Source of the DNA: Chlamydomonas sphaeroides
Taxonomy: Eukaryota; Chlorophyta; Chlorophyceae; Chlamydomonadales; Chlamydomonadaceae
Assembly (NCBI GenBank): GCA_001662425.1
Contig: BDDC01000323.1
Location: 2,796-66,795, forward strand
DNA: 64,000 nucleotides
Direction of reading: 5' to 3'
Below the pieces are notes generated by a model. That model was not told the DNA's origin and did no database searches. It saw nothing but the letters and a program-made list of their open reading frames with translations. This document shows positions 9,637-19,900 of the stretch, in pieces. Each line of letters starts with the position of its first letter. The stretch's first letter is position 1. A program made the position numbers and the translations under genes.

Positions 9637-12582
9637 ATGGTCAAGGAGAGGACCGATGAGGGCGAATACAAGTTGGTTGCGCGCTCGGACTTGGAGGCCG
9701 CACAAGTGGGTCGCAACCCCCGTGTACGCGGGCATTGCAGCACACGCTAGCCTTCTCGACGGCGTCGACTGTGGTTGCTGCTATTATGAACGAGGAGCTT
9801 ATAACAACAGCATTGTGGGGTGGCTGCTTGCGACGAGCCGTTCGACGGTCGACACCAACCTCGACGTGCCCGTGTCGCCGCTCTGTCCCAGGCGGATGCT
9901 GTTGTCAAGCCAACAGCCGCGCAAGCCGCGAAGCTGGCCCGCAGTCAGACGGTGCTGTTTGCGGCGCTGGCCATAGGGTAGGAGCTGCGGCGTGGTGTCG
10001 GGGGGGGGGGCGCGTCAAGAGACAGCGCCGGGTGCCGTGCAACAGCCGCAACAGACCTTTGAGCGCCGATCCGTACTCGAGGTACCCGAGATGGGAAGTC
10101 AAATTTGCTTTTCAGTATGGTGGAGTCTGGCATTGCATTGTACTGCGCCTCCGTACGGCCGCGCTGGGCCTGCCTCGGGTCTTGGACCCCTTTCCGGCCA
10201 GTGGCCCCGTCCTGCCTCCACTCGCGACCCACCGGGCCCGGCACCGGCACCGGCCGCACGCATCGCTCCTTACACCTGCAGTGTTCTCGCAGCCCTCGCT
10301 ACCCTTGCCGCTTCCAACACCCTTGCATCCTGCATGCTGCCTCTGACTCCCCGCACGCCGCGCCTGCAGGTCCATCGCATCAGCGCTAGGCTTTTCAACG
10401 CTGCAGGAGAAGGTGTTCAACATCCCCGGCTTCACGTACGGCGGCTGGATGACGTTCATCACCTACCTCACCTACACGCTGTGCGGCATGCTGGAGACCA
10501 CCGTCACACGGCAATTCAAGCGCAACGCTGCCATTAGGGTGGGGCCGACAGCAAACTCATGCATACCGGCAGGGCGCAGGCAGGGGCGTGCGCTTTGCCG
10601 GGTCGGGTCTCAGGGCAGGGCCTGCGACGGTTGCGTGGAGGCGCTACCTAAGGTGGCGGCACAGCCGCCACACCAAAGGTTGCCAATCTCCTGAGGAAAC
10701 TTGTATGCATCTGAGACAAGCAGGGTGACAACCGGAGCCACACCGCATGCCTGCATGCGCCTCTGCGCGGCTTGGGCCGTGTTGCCGTGTGGGCGCCCCG
10801 CTCCGTACCTCTGCACCAGCTTACCGTGGTTTGGGTCGCTGGCTCCCTGCTCTGCAGGACTATGCGGTCATCTCGATGCTGGCCATGGGCGGGGCCTACT
10901 TCACCAACTGGGCGCTCAACTACCTGAACTACACCACCCGCATTGTGTTCAAGAGCTGCCGCGTCATCCCAGTCATGGCGTTCCGCAGGTGCGGCCTCAT
11001 CCACCAGGGGCAGCCCGGGCCCGGGTGCCAGGCGCGCTCCGGCGGGGGCCATTGCTGCTGCTCATCTGACGTGAAGCCCCCAGGGACCTCGGCACCCTCA
11101 GGCTGCTCAGGGCCCCACCTCGAACAGCCGTGAGCTGAGGCCTTGCGGCCCAGCGCGCCGCCTTGCGTGCCTGCTGCCGCCTCCCGAACCCCACCGCCCG
11201 GCCCCTGTGACGCAGCATGGTGGTGGGCCAGCGCTACACGGCGCTGCAGTACGGGGCGGGCGGGCTGCTGGTGGTGGGCATCACGCTCTTCACCGCGGGC
11301 GACGCCGAGGGTGCGCCCAACTTTAGCGGCATCGGCGTGGCGCTTATCGCGGTCGCGCTGGTGAGGACCCGCAGGCCGCGGCTGCTAGGACACTAGGCCT
11401 GCAAGGCCAGCCTGGGCTGCTGGTAACATTGGGCACCATGATGTGGGGCCTGTGGCTGCGTTCCTGACGGTCGCTCCGGTTTGCACCACGTGCCCTTGGC
11501 CTGGGCCCCGCGCAACGGCAGGTGTGCGACGCGCTGACGGCCAACCTAGAGGAGCGGCAGTTTTTCCGCATCCGCACGCCGGCGTCGCACGCGGAGGTCA
11601 TGACGTACCTGTCGCTGTTCGCCGCGATAGAGAGCTTCGCCGTGCTGTGCGCCAGCGGTGAGCAGAGGCTGGGGACCGGCCATGTGCCGCTGCCGCCGGG
11701 CAGCACTGAGGGCCTCGCCGCGGTCAGGCCCGGCCGGCCGCGAGCATGCGGATGCGCTGCCGGGGCTGCTCGCGACGCGGCGTGCTGCGACTCGAGCTCC
11801 GGCGGCCCCAGCCCAGTAGTCGTGTGCCCTGCAAGCGGACGGACAGCGGCACCTTGTCCCCCACACGCGCGCGGCCGCACCCGTCGCCCCCGCAGGCGAG
11901 CTGGGGCGCGCGATGGCGCACTCGTCGCTGCACCCCGAGACGGTGCCCACCATCTGCGCCTTCTCGGTGCTGGGCTACGTGACGGTGTGCCTGGTGCTGC
12001 TGCTCATCAAGCACTTTGGCGCCACCAACACGGAGATCGTCAAGAGCATGCGCAAGGTGCGTGCAGCCGGAGGAGCAGGAGCGCCGTGGGCCCGGCCGGC
12101 GCCAGGGGTGGTTTGGTGGCAAGACACAGGACACGGACGCCGCACGAGGCCCCGCTGCAGGCCAGCCAGACCCAAGGGCGGGGGTTGCTTACAGTCCAAG
12201 GGAGGGCTTACGATGCGACCAAGGCGCTTGGCCTGCGCTGCCCCTTTTCAGGGGCTTCTCACCGTTGCGTGCCTCCTCTCGCCCGGATCATGCCTCCCAT
12301 CTTACCGGTACTCCCTCGGGGCATGCCCTCCCATCCCGTCCGCAGGTGTGCCAGGTCGTCCTGTCCTTCGTGGTGTTCCCCAAGCCCATGTCCTGGAAGT
12401 ACCTGGCGGGCGGGGCGCTGGTGGCGGTGGCGCTGTACACGCTGCAGAAAACCGGAAAGAAGCCGCCTGGCGCCGGCGGGGCGGGGCCGGACGGCGGGAG
12501 AAAGGGCTCGGGGGGAGGGGTGGTGGGCGAGAAGGAAAAGGAGAAGAAGGAGGATGGCGATGGAAAGGAGGCGTCCGGGTAG
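9637..12582 (+). CDS. SLC35B-type nucleotide-sugar / PAPS transporter (UAA family), Golgi/ER membrane
   Basis: Antiporter of the drug/metabolite superfamily expected to import an activated sugar or sulfate donor (UDP-sugar or PAPS) into the secretory lumen. Eight exons: 9637-9705, 9892-9977, 10370-10538, 10858-10988, 11216-11360, 11522-11657, 11896-12056, 12346-12582; all phases fit, 377 residues. Family marks: GFTYGGWMTFITYLTY, MGGAYFTNWALNYLNYTTR, IVFKSCRVIPVM, the K/R-x-S-C-x-P-V core, LTANLEERQFF, and the last helices with TNTEIVKSMRKVCQVVLSF and FPKPMSWKYLAGGALV. About ten hydrophobic segments fit the usual fold. The protein ends in a Gly-rich, highly charged cytosolic tail with an EKEKEKKEDGDGKEASG end and no KKxx signal. 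Substrate cannot be told; SLC35B2/B3 (PAPS) or B1/B4 relatives are all possible. Confidence 0.88.
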
Positions 12583-13146
12583 TGGATTTTGTGGGCATCT
12601 AGCCGTCTCGACATCCCCTCGACAAATATCTGGCTCGCGAGTGATGCAGGACGGGCAGCAGGAGGCAGTGTCGGTGGGTATAAGACGCACCCCCTTCTTT
12701 GTGGGGGTATCCTGGCTGCAGCTTGAGTGAGGCGGTGTGTGACACGTGGGCTTTATGATACGCTTGACACTGCGCGCGCCCTATTGGGTGTGTAATTGAT
12801 GCCTGGCTTCTCCGGACCGCGCTCTGATGCCTGGCTTCTCCGGACCACGCTCTGTGACGTATGACCTTTCTCACATCGAGTCACGGACCTAGTAATTCAT
12901 ACTCACGCGTTCGACTGGTGTGGTGAAGGGCTGGGTTGGTCATTATGCGCTGCAAAGGGGCGGGGAGCGGAAACAAGCGAGAGGGGCGTATGTGCAGGGT
13001 ACGTCTGGTACGTGTCACATGCGTTTCGTCACATCGCGCTGCGAGCCGCTGCCCATAACATTGTACACTCAAAACACACGCATCTGTCAAAAGCCACTTG
13101 CAGCCGACCGCCGCTGAGAGCAAGTTGCCACGCATTGCCCGACACC
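12583..13146. other. Intergenic: transporter 3' UTR and AK6 leader
   Basis: Contains a TGTAA signal for the transporter at 12791-12795 and a short repeat, GATGCCTGGCTTCTCCGGAC, present twice in tandem at about 12799-12844. The AK6 reading frame is open for about 130 nt upstream of its ATG, but the extra residues have no counterpart in the family. Confidence 0.5.
12791..12795 (+). terminator. TGTAA polyadenylation signal of the SLC35B transporter
   Basis: TGTAA 209 nt after the stop codon, a normal distance for this group of algae. Confidence 0.55.
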
Positions 13147-14783
13147 ATGACCCGCTCGCGCCCCAACATCCTCATTACGGGGACGCCGGGGACGGGAAAG
13201 ACAACGACCTCAGAGATGGTCGCGCAAGAACTGGGCTTCCAGCACGTCAACGTCGGCGAGTGGGTCCGCGAAAAGGAGCTGCACCAGGGCTGGAACCAGG
13301 AATTCGAGTGCTGGAACATCGACGAGGACAAGGTGCGAGCAAAGCAGGCACGGCTGCGACTGGGCGGCGCATCGCAACTGGGCATGCGCCGGCGGCTTCG
13401 TGCCAGCCGAGTCGTGCGAGTGTTTCCGATAGCTTTGAAAGCATCGCAAGCGCCTGAGGCAATGACTCGAGCCAGGGTTACCGCGATGGGCCATGTAGTG
13501 CCACGCCGCCGACACCCACCCCAGGGGCTAGCCAGGGGCCAGCGCTCACGCCACCCACCCCAGGGCTAGCGGGCGCACGGCCGGAGGCCCAGCAGCGCGA
13601 CCTAGGACTCACCGTGCAAACGACTACTGGCCTGGGCCTAGCCAACTTCCCAGTGCCTTTCCAGCTCCCTGAGCCCTGCTCCGATGCTCGCTGCTGAATG
13701 CCCCCGACCCGGGCTGCCACAGTGCGCCACACCAAAGCCACTGGCTGTCGCCGCACCACGCCATGCATGCCGTGCCGCTCCAGAGCCCCAGTCACCGCCG
13801 GCGCCTTGCTCGGGCCCCCGCACTGCCCGGCACTGCAGGTGTGCGACGTGCTGGAGGACGTGCTCGCGGACGGAGGCTGCGTGGTCGACCACCACGGCTG
13901 CGACTTCTTCCCCGAGCGGTGAGGCCGCCTGGCGAACACCGCCTGGCTGGGGCCGGGCTTGGTAGGGCGGCTGCTGGCGCCATCCCGGGGGACGGGCCCC
14001 AGGGCGCGGCAGCGGGACGGCACGTCTCGGGGCTGGGTGGCCGCCCTAGCATCTGCTGGTCCCGCCCCACGTGCTGATGGAAAGTTGCTTGCCGCCCGCA
14101 ACCCCTGCAGCTGGTTTGACCTGGTGGTGGTGTTGCAGACCAACAACACGGAGCTGTTCGATAGATTGCAGAAGCGGTGAGGCGCCAAGCAGCAGCCAAG
14201 AGGGCCGCGCGGGGCAGGGCGGAAGGCGTCACACGCCGGCACGCAACCCCGTGCCGTGTGCCGCGCAGCTCGCAGCTAGGCTGGCGCCACGCTTTGCCGG
14301 CCATGCAGCTGAAGGCAGCTACGTGGTGTGCCTCCTGTAATCCTGTGCCTCCTCCGCTCCCCTCGGCTCCCCTCCGCTCCTCGCCAGCGGCTACTCGACC
14401 AAGAAGATTGGCGAGAACGTGGAGTGCGAGATCATGATGGTGGTGCTGGAGGAGGCGTCCGAGAGCTACAGGTGCATCGGGGGGCCGCACCATGGGCCAG
14501 GTCGCGGCACGAGGGCTGTCCTCGGCAGCGCATGGGCGCAGCCAGGCACATGCGAGCGCCGCTGCCGCAGCTTCCAGTGCAAGTGGCCGGCCTTTGCTGC
14601 TGCTGGCGCTGGCGCGAGCGCTTAGCCGACACCCTACCCCGTATGCCCTTGGCTCCTGTCGCGGGTACCAGGCCCGAGATCGTCAAGCCCATGTCGTCCG
14701 ACAACACCGACGACCTGGAGCGCAACGTGGCCACCATTGTGGGATGGATCCGCGGCATGCTGGCGGGGGCGGGGCGGGGGTAG
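13147..14783 (+). CDS. AK6: Adenylate kinase isoenzyme 6 (AK6/Fap7/hCINAP)
   Basis: Small nuclear/cytosolic P-loop ATPase/AMP kinase needed for the last step of 18S rRNA maturation with uS11 in yeast and man. Exons: 13147-13332, 13839-13918, 14111-14176, 14388-14471, 14672-14783; phases agree, 175 residues, the size of human AK6 (172). Seen: Walker A GTPGTGKT at residues 12-19, then HVNVGEWVREKELHQGW, the conserved DEDKV, VDHHGCDFFPERWFDLVVVL (AMP-site/Walker B region), the lid-like QKRGYSTKKIGENVECEIM and VLEEASESY, and a C-terminal helix ending IRGMLAGAGRG. The start at 13147 was chosen because family members begin a few residues before the P-loop strand. The stop lies 48 bp before an assembly gap, so the 3' UTR is not visible. 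Nothing suggests damage. Confidence 0.95.
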
Positions 14784-14831
14784 CAGGGTTTGTGGAGGGC
14801 AGGGGGGGCAGGGGCCTGGAGGGTGTGAGCC

Positions 14832-15180
14832 NNNNNNNNNNNNNNNNNNNNNNNNNNNNNNNNNNNNNNNNNNNNNNNNNNNNNNNNNNNNNNNNNNNNN
14901 NNNNNNNNNNNNNNNNNNNNNNNNNNNNNNNNNNNNNNNNNNNNNNNNNNNNNNNNNNNNNNNNNNNNNNNNNNNNNNNNNNNNNNNNNNNNNNNNNNNN
15001 NNNNNNNNNNNNNNNNNNNNNNNNNNNNNNNNNNNNNNNNNNNNNNNNNNNNNNNNNNNNNNNNNNNNNNNNNNNNNNNNNNNNNNNNNNNNNNNNNNNN
15101 NNNNNNNNNNNNNNNNNNNNNNNNNNNNNNNNNNNNNNNNNNNNNNNNNNNNNNNNNNNNNNNNNNNNNNNNNNNNNNNN
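14832..15180. other. Assembly gap (349 N)
   Basis: Run of N immediately downstream of AK6, in a G-rich stretch on both sides; length is likely an estimate. Confidence 0.99.
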
Positions 15181-16946
15181 TGGGGGTGGCATCGCTGCGG
15201 GGCCAGGGGCCGGGAGTTACCCAAGGTGGGAGCTTGAGTAGTGCGGGACCTGACGGATCAGCGGTGCAGCGTGCAGAGGGGTATGGGTAGCTGCCGCCTA
15301 GGCAGAGCGTACGGCAGGCGGCGGCGCCCGTGGCAGTGGGCGGCTGAGCGCTGTGCGGTCTTGGGCAATGGGGGTAGTCGGGCACATCAGCTGCCAGCAC
15401 GCAAACACATGTGCGTGGCCGTAGGCTGTGGGACATACCGTACCTCGACGGTAGAACTAGGTGTCAGGCAACGGGCAGTGCTGGCTACAACCAGGGCTCC
15501 GTATGGGGCGTGGCGGCACGTCACATCGTGGGCGACCCCATGGCCCAGCGGCCAGGCCACAGGCTGTGCCCGGCGAAGTGCAGTTGGTAAAGTAAATGTG
15601 AACCCATGTGAACCGTGTTTCCGGCGCTGTGGTGCCGTGCATGTGACGTGTTGTGTTCAAGTGTTTGTTGTTTGTGTTGCTCGTTTGTGAGGCGGAGCGT
15701 ATGCTCGCGTCCGCCCCTGCGTGTGGGTTTGCTGTGCCCTGGTGTTGCTGCGGTGACAGCTGTTGTGTGTGGACCGATGGGCAAAACGCAAGCCCCGTGG
15801 GAGAAGGCCCCGTAGCGCGGTAGCGGGCAAGGCCGGGGGCCGGTGTCAATCGCGCACGGCCCCGTGTACGTTTGGTGGACAGGTGCGCATGGGGAGCAGG
15901 CAGTAGGATGTAGGACGGGAGGAAGGATAATCAAGGTGTGCCGTGGGGCGCAAGCCTGATAGTACAGGACGGGGCGGCGCTGCGACGCGCGTGATGGCGG
16001 TCACCTCATGAGGTGTCATGCGGTGCATGCGCCCCCCCGGGGCGCTTAGGCGCCAGACGGCGCCGCTACGAATGCGGCTTGTGTGGCTTGGCATGGCGCT
16101 GCTGTGCAAGAGATGGCGTTGATGGAGGTCACAGGAGTGGAAGGAGGCAGGGCACATGAGCATGCACGGTAGTGTCCGCGTCCCCTCCTTAGGCATCGCT
16201 GACCCCTCCTTAGGCATCGCTGACCCGCCCTGTGTAAGCCTGTGATGCGTGGCTTCCTTGGGACTTTGCATGCTCAAGAATGGTCGGTGGCTGGTCCGCA
16301 AGTTCGTGCGGCCTGATGCGCTGAGATTGCGCGTGCCGGCCAGGAACCCCAAAAGAGCTTCGGCAACAGGGTCAGGCGACCTGCCGATGTTGGGCTGCGC
16401 TGGTTCTAAGACGTGGCCAGAGGAAGAAATAGAATAGGGTTACAGAGGTTGGGCTGGCCATCTGCCCGGCACGTTCTAGAGCAGATAGCCGGGGAGGGGC
16501 CTTTCAAGGGAGCTAGCTGCAGCGCCGTGGCGGGAGGAGGGGAGGGGAGGGGAGCAAGGCGCTAGCGAGGCAATGCGGAGGGAGGTGGTCTTCAGCAGGG
16601 AGAGCCCCCGGGGTAGCAGCGGCCATCAGTGTGTTGCGGCCGTGCCCCCGAAGTCAACGGCCTGTGATGCCGTGCGAATGACGGGCAATGCCGCCGACTG
16701 CGGCCAGCTGCGCGCTGGTGAGGAAGTCTAAGGGGGTCTGGTCCTAGGGGGTCAGGTCATCAGGCGTCTGTCATCAGGCTCAATACAGCCCCTTTCGTTC
16801 AGCTCCTTCCCCTCGTCCAACCCCCCTAAAACACACGCTCAAGATCGGTGTGGTACGGCAGCCTCGCTCGCGCTGCGCGCCACTCCTGCCTGCACATCAA
16901 CGAAGATCACTGCTTGCTGTATTTAGCAGTGAACCAACTTGCCAAC
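15181..16946. other. Intergenic region without recognisable gene
   Basis: Open frames here have no family features or splice-supported continuation. A 20-bp direct repeat (CCCTCCTTAGGCATCGCTGA, twice in tandem at about 16183-16223) and a 14-bp palindrome CACCTCATGAGGTG near 16001 are visible. The right end should contain the promoter and leader of the Rossmann-protein gene; CT-rich leader sequence precedes its ATG. Confidence 0.5.
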
Positions 16947-19900
16947 ATGCAGCTGTGCAAGCAGCGCGTCGCCGCGCACTCGCGCAGGGCCGAGGCCCGC
17001 GTGCAGCAGGCCATCAGCGGTCGCCGAAGCAGCCCCAGCTATGGCGCGGCGCGGATGGTCGGTGGCGCGAGGCGCGCATCGTCGCTTCGGGTGCAAGCGC
17101 AGGCCGCTGCGCCCCCTGTCGCAACCCCAGCCGGCCTGGCCGGGACTGTGGCAATTGGGACGCGGAAACTGATGGCTGCTGCGGCCTTCAAGGGCTCGAA
17201 CGTTATCGTCGTTGGTGAGCAAACGCGCGGTCGCGCGATTGCGCGGGCTGAAGCGAGTTCGCACCTGCGGGCTGCTCGTGTTGAGCGCACACGGCCCATC
17301 AACGAGGACTCGCTCGGGTTATCGTGTTAGCCAGGAGCTCCAAGCAGCTTCTCGTCGAGTTTGGGTGGTGGGTGGGACGTGACCTGACACCGCACCCTTG
17401 CCACGGCCTGTTGCACGCCCACCACAGGCGGCCAGGGCCAGCTGGCTGTGCGCCTCATCAAGGACCTCATCACCTCGGGCTTCAAGGTCACCGCGGGTGC
17501 GTCCTGCGCCTACCGTATGTTGCGAGCCCCGGGGCTGAGGCGCGTGCAACGGAAACCGCACCCCCGTACGCGCTGGGCTAGCGTTGCGTTGACTGGGTGG
17601 CGTCACCCACGCCATCCTACCCAACGCCGTGTTGCGCGCTGCTCCCATTGAACCCTGCTATCGTCCCCTCCCATGGTCCCCGCGCAGCGGTGTCGGACCT
17701 GGAGGCCGCCACGGCCGCCTTCTCGTTCTTCAAGCGCTACGAGCTGATCGACAAGGCAAGCTCTGCTTGCCACAGCTGCAAACGCCGCCGCCAGCCCGCG
17801 GTCCGCCGCAAAGCGCAGCAGCAGCTGGCGTGCATGTGTCGGCTACACAGGCAGCTGGCGCAGCGGCACTCAGCTGCCCGGCCTTTGCGCACCCGCCCCC
17901 GTGCAGGCCGCCGCCGCCAACCTGAAGCTGGTGTCCATCGCGGCCCTGGAGGAGGACGAGGCGACCGTCAAGGCCCTGCCCAAGTGGGTCGGCCGGGGCC
18001 TGAGGCCTGGGGCCTCGCGCCACGCAAGGCGGCTCAGCTAGCGCTGTGCCGCAGCGCGGCTAGCAGCGCCGTCCGGCGTGAGCTCGCTTGGTGACCTCGC
18101 TGCCCTGTTGCTTTGCGACGCAGGCGCGCCAAGGTGGTGGTGGTTGACGGCGACGTCGAGCCGAAGGGCAAGACCGGCGCCAAGGTGCGCGCGAAGCACA
18201 TGCAGCTGCTGGAGGGACCGCCAACGTCTGCCTGCGTCTTAGTCCCTCCAAATATATGGTCGCGTTGCCCAGCGCTCCTGACCCATGTTGCTTGCCGCCG
18301 CCGCCCGCTGCAGGAGGTCACCATTGCGCTGGCGCTCATGGAGGCCACCTCGGGCAGCAGCCTGGTGCGTGGGTCCGGGAGAGGCGCAAGGGGGGCCAGA
18401 ACTGCAAGGGGGCCCAGGGCTGTAAGGGGGGCCAGGGCTGCGAGGTGAGCCAGGGCTGCAAGAGGGGCTAGGGCTGCAAGAGGGGCCAGGGCTGCAAGAG
18501 GGGCCAGGGCTGCAAGAGGGGCCAGGGCTGCAAGGGGGGCCCAGGGCTGTAAGGGGTGCCAGGGCTGCGAGGTGAGCCAGGGCTGCAAGAGGGGCCAGGG
18601 CTGCAAGAGGGGCCAGGGCTGCGAGGGGGCCAGGGCTGCGAGGTGAGCCAGGGCTGTAAGGGGGGCCAGGGCTACGAGGGGGCCCAGGGATGCGAGGGGG
18701 GCTAGGGCTGCGAGAGGAGCCAGGCTTGCAACGGAGGGCGCTGCCTTGAGGCCAGGGCCGTCGGGGGTCCCAGCGCTGCAATACAGAGGGCTGCAAGCGA
18801 GGGGGCTGCCTTCGGCTCTGCAAGTGTGACAGTGTCGTGCGCCTGTATACGTGCAGGTGCTCGTGTCGACTGCGCCCGGCGCCGCTGCGCCCAGCGGCGG
18901 CCTCTTCGGCGGCCTCTTCGGTGCGCCCAAGGCCGCGCCGGTTGGCGCGCCGGTTGAGAAGCTGGGCCGCATTGAGCAGCAGGTGTGTGCGGTTGGGGCC
19001 ATTGGGACCACAGATACCAAGCAACATGCGTACATGCCGCCTGCGTGTCCCCTGCAAGGCCGTGCTGGCACATATGCTGGCGCCTGGCGGTCCCCTGTAA
19101 CCAGTGCGGCATCCACGGCCGCCCCGCGGCCCCTCCCTACTGGTTCCGAGGTTGCCGGTTCACCCGGACCTGCCTTCGACACACACCTTCTCTTCCCCAG
19201 GTGGCTGAGAGCGGCAAGCCGTACAGCATCGTGCGCGCCTACGGCACCGACCGCACGCCCGACGGCGCCGAGGCGGGCAGCTACCTGCGCATCGCCACGC
19301 AGGGCTCCATCCCCACGTCCATGACCACCTCGCGCGCCCAGGTGCGGGCGACCTTGGCGTGGGGCCTGTGGGCTGCCGTCGTACCTCAGCCAATCCAATC
19401 GATGGAGCTGTCGATGAAGTCAATAAATCCAGGGCTGGCTGTGGGGACAGACCGCACTGGTTCCTTGGGCCCGGCGGAGGTGGAGGATGCTCCAGGGCAT
19501 GGGTTCGCCGAGCCTGCGGCTGGGCTGTGCGGGGCTGAGCCCCGCGCAGCAGCCGCCTGGAAGGGCTGGGGCTCATGCAGGGGCCGCGCAGCCAGGGCGT
19601 GGCGCCTGCTGAAGCGGGCTGCTCTCGCACTGCGGCCCTGGCGCCCCCTGCAGGCGGCGATGGTGGTGGCGGAGGTGCTCAAGGCGGCCGGCTCCACCAA
19701 CGAGATTGTGTTCGAGGTGCACCGCTGGGCCGGGGCGCCGCCGCGCCCTGGGCAGGATGGCGGGCAGCAGGGGCATAGCATGGTGTTCGCATGCGCAGTC
19801 CTTGCCGCGAGCGGTCGGAAGGGCTAACGGCGGGGTCGAGTTGCCGAGCGACTGCCGCAACGCACCGAGGTTGTGAGCCACGGAACGGTGTTCTCGCCCG

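Noticed and set aside
13012..13146. In-frame extension of AK6 upstream of ATG 13147
   Set aside because: AK6/Fap7 proteins start a few residues before the P-loop; the extra residues lack family similarity, though a longer isoform cannot be excluded.
18034..19398. Long open frame on the minus strand (454 codons)
   Set aside because: Produced by the 18-bp minisatellite and GC bias; the plus strand here carries phase-correct exons of the Rossmann protein.
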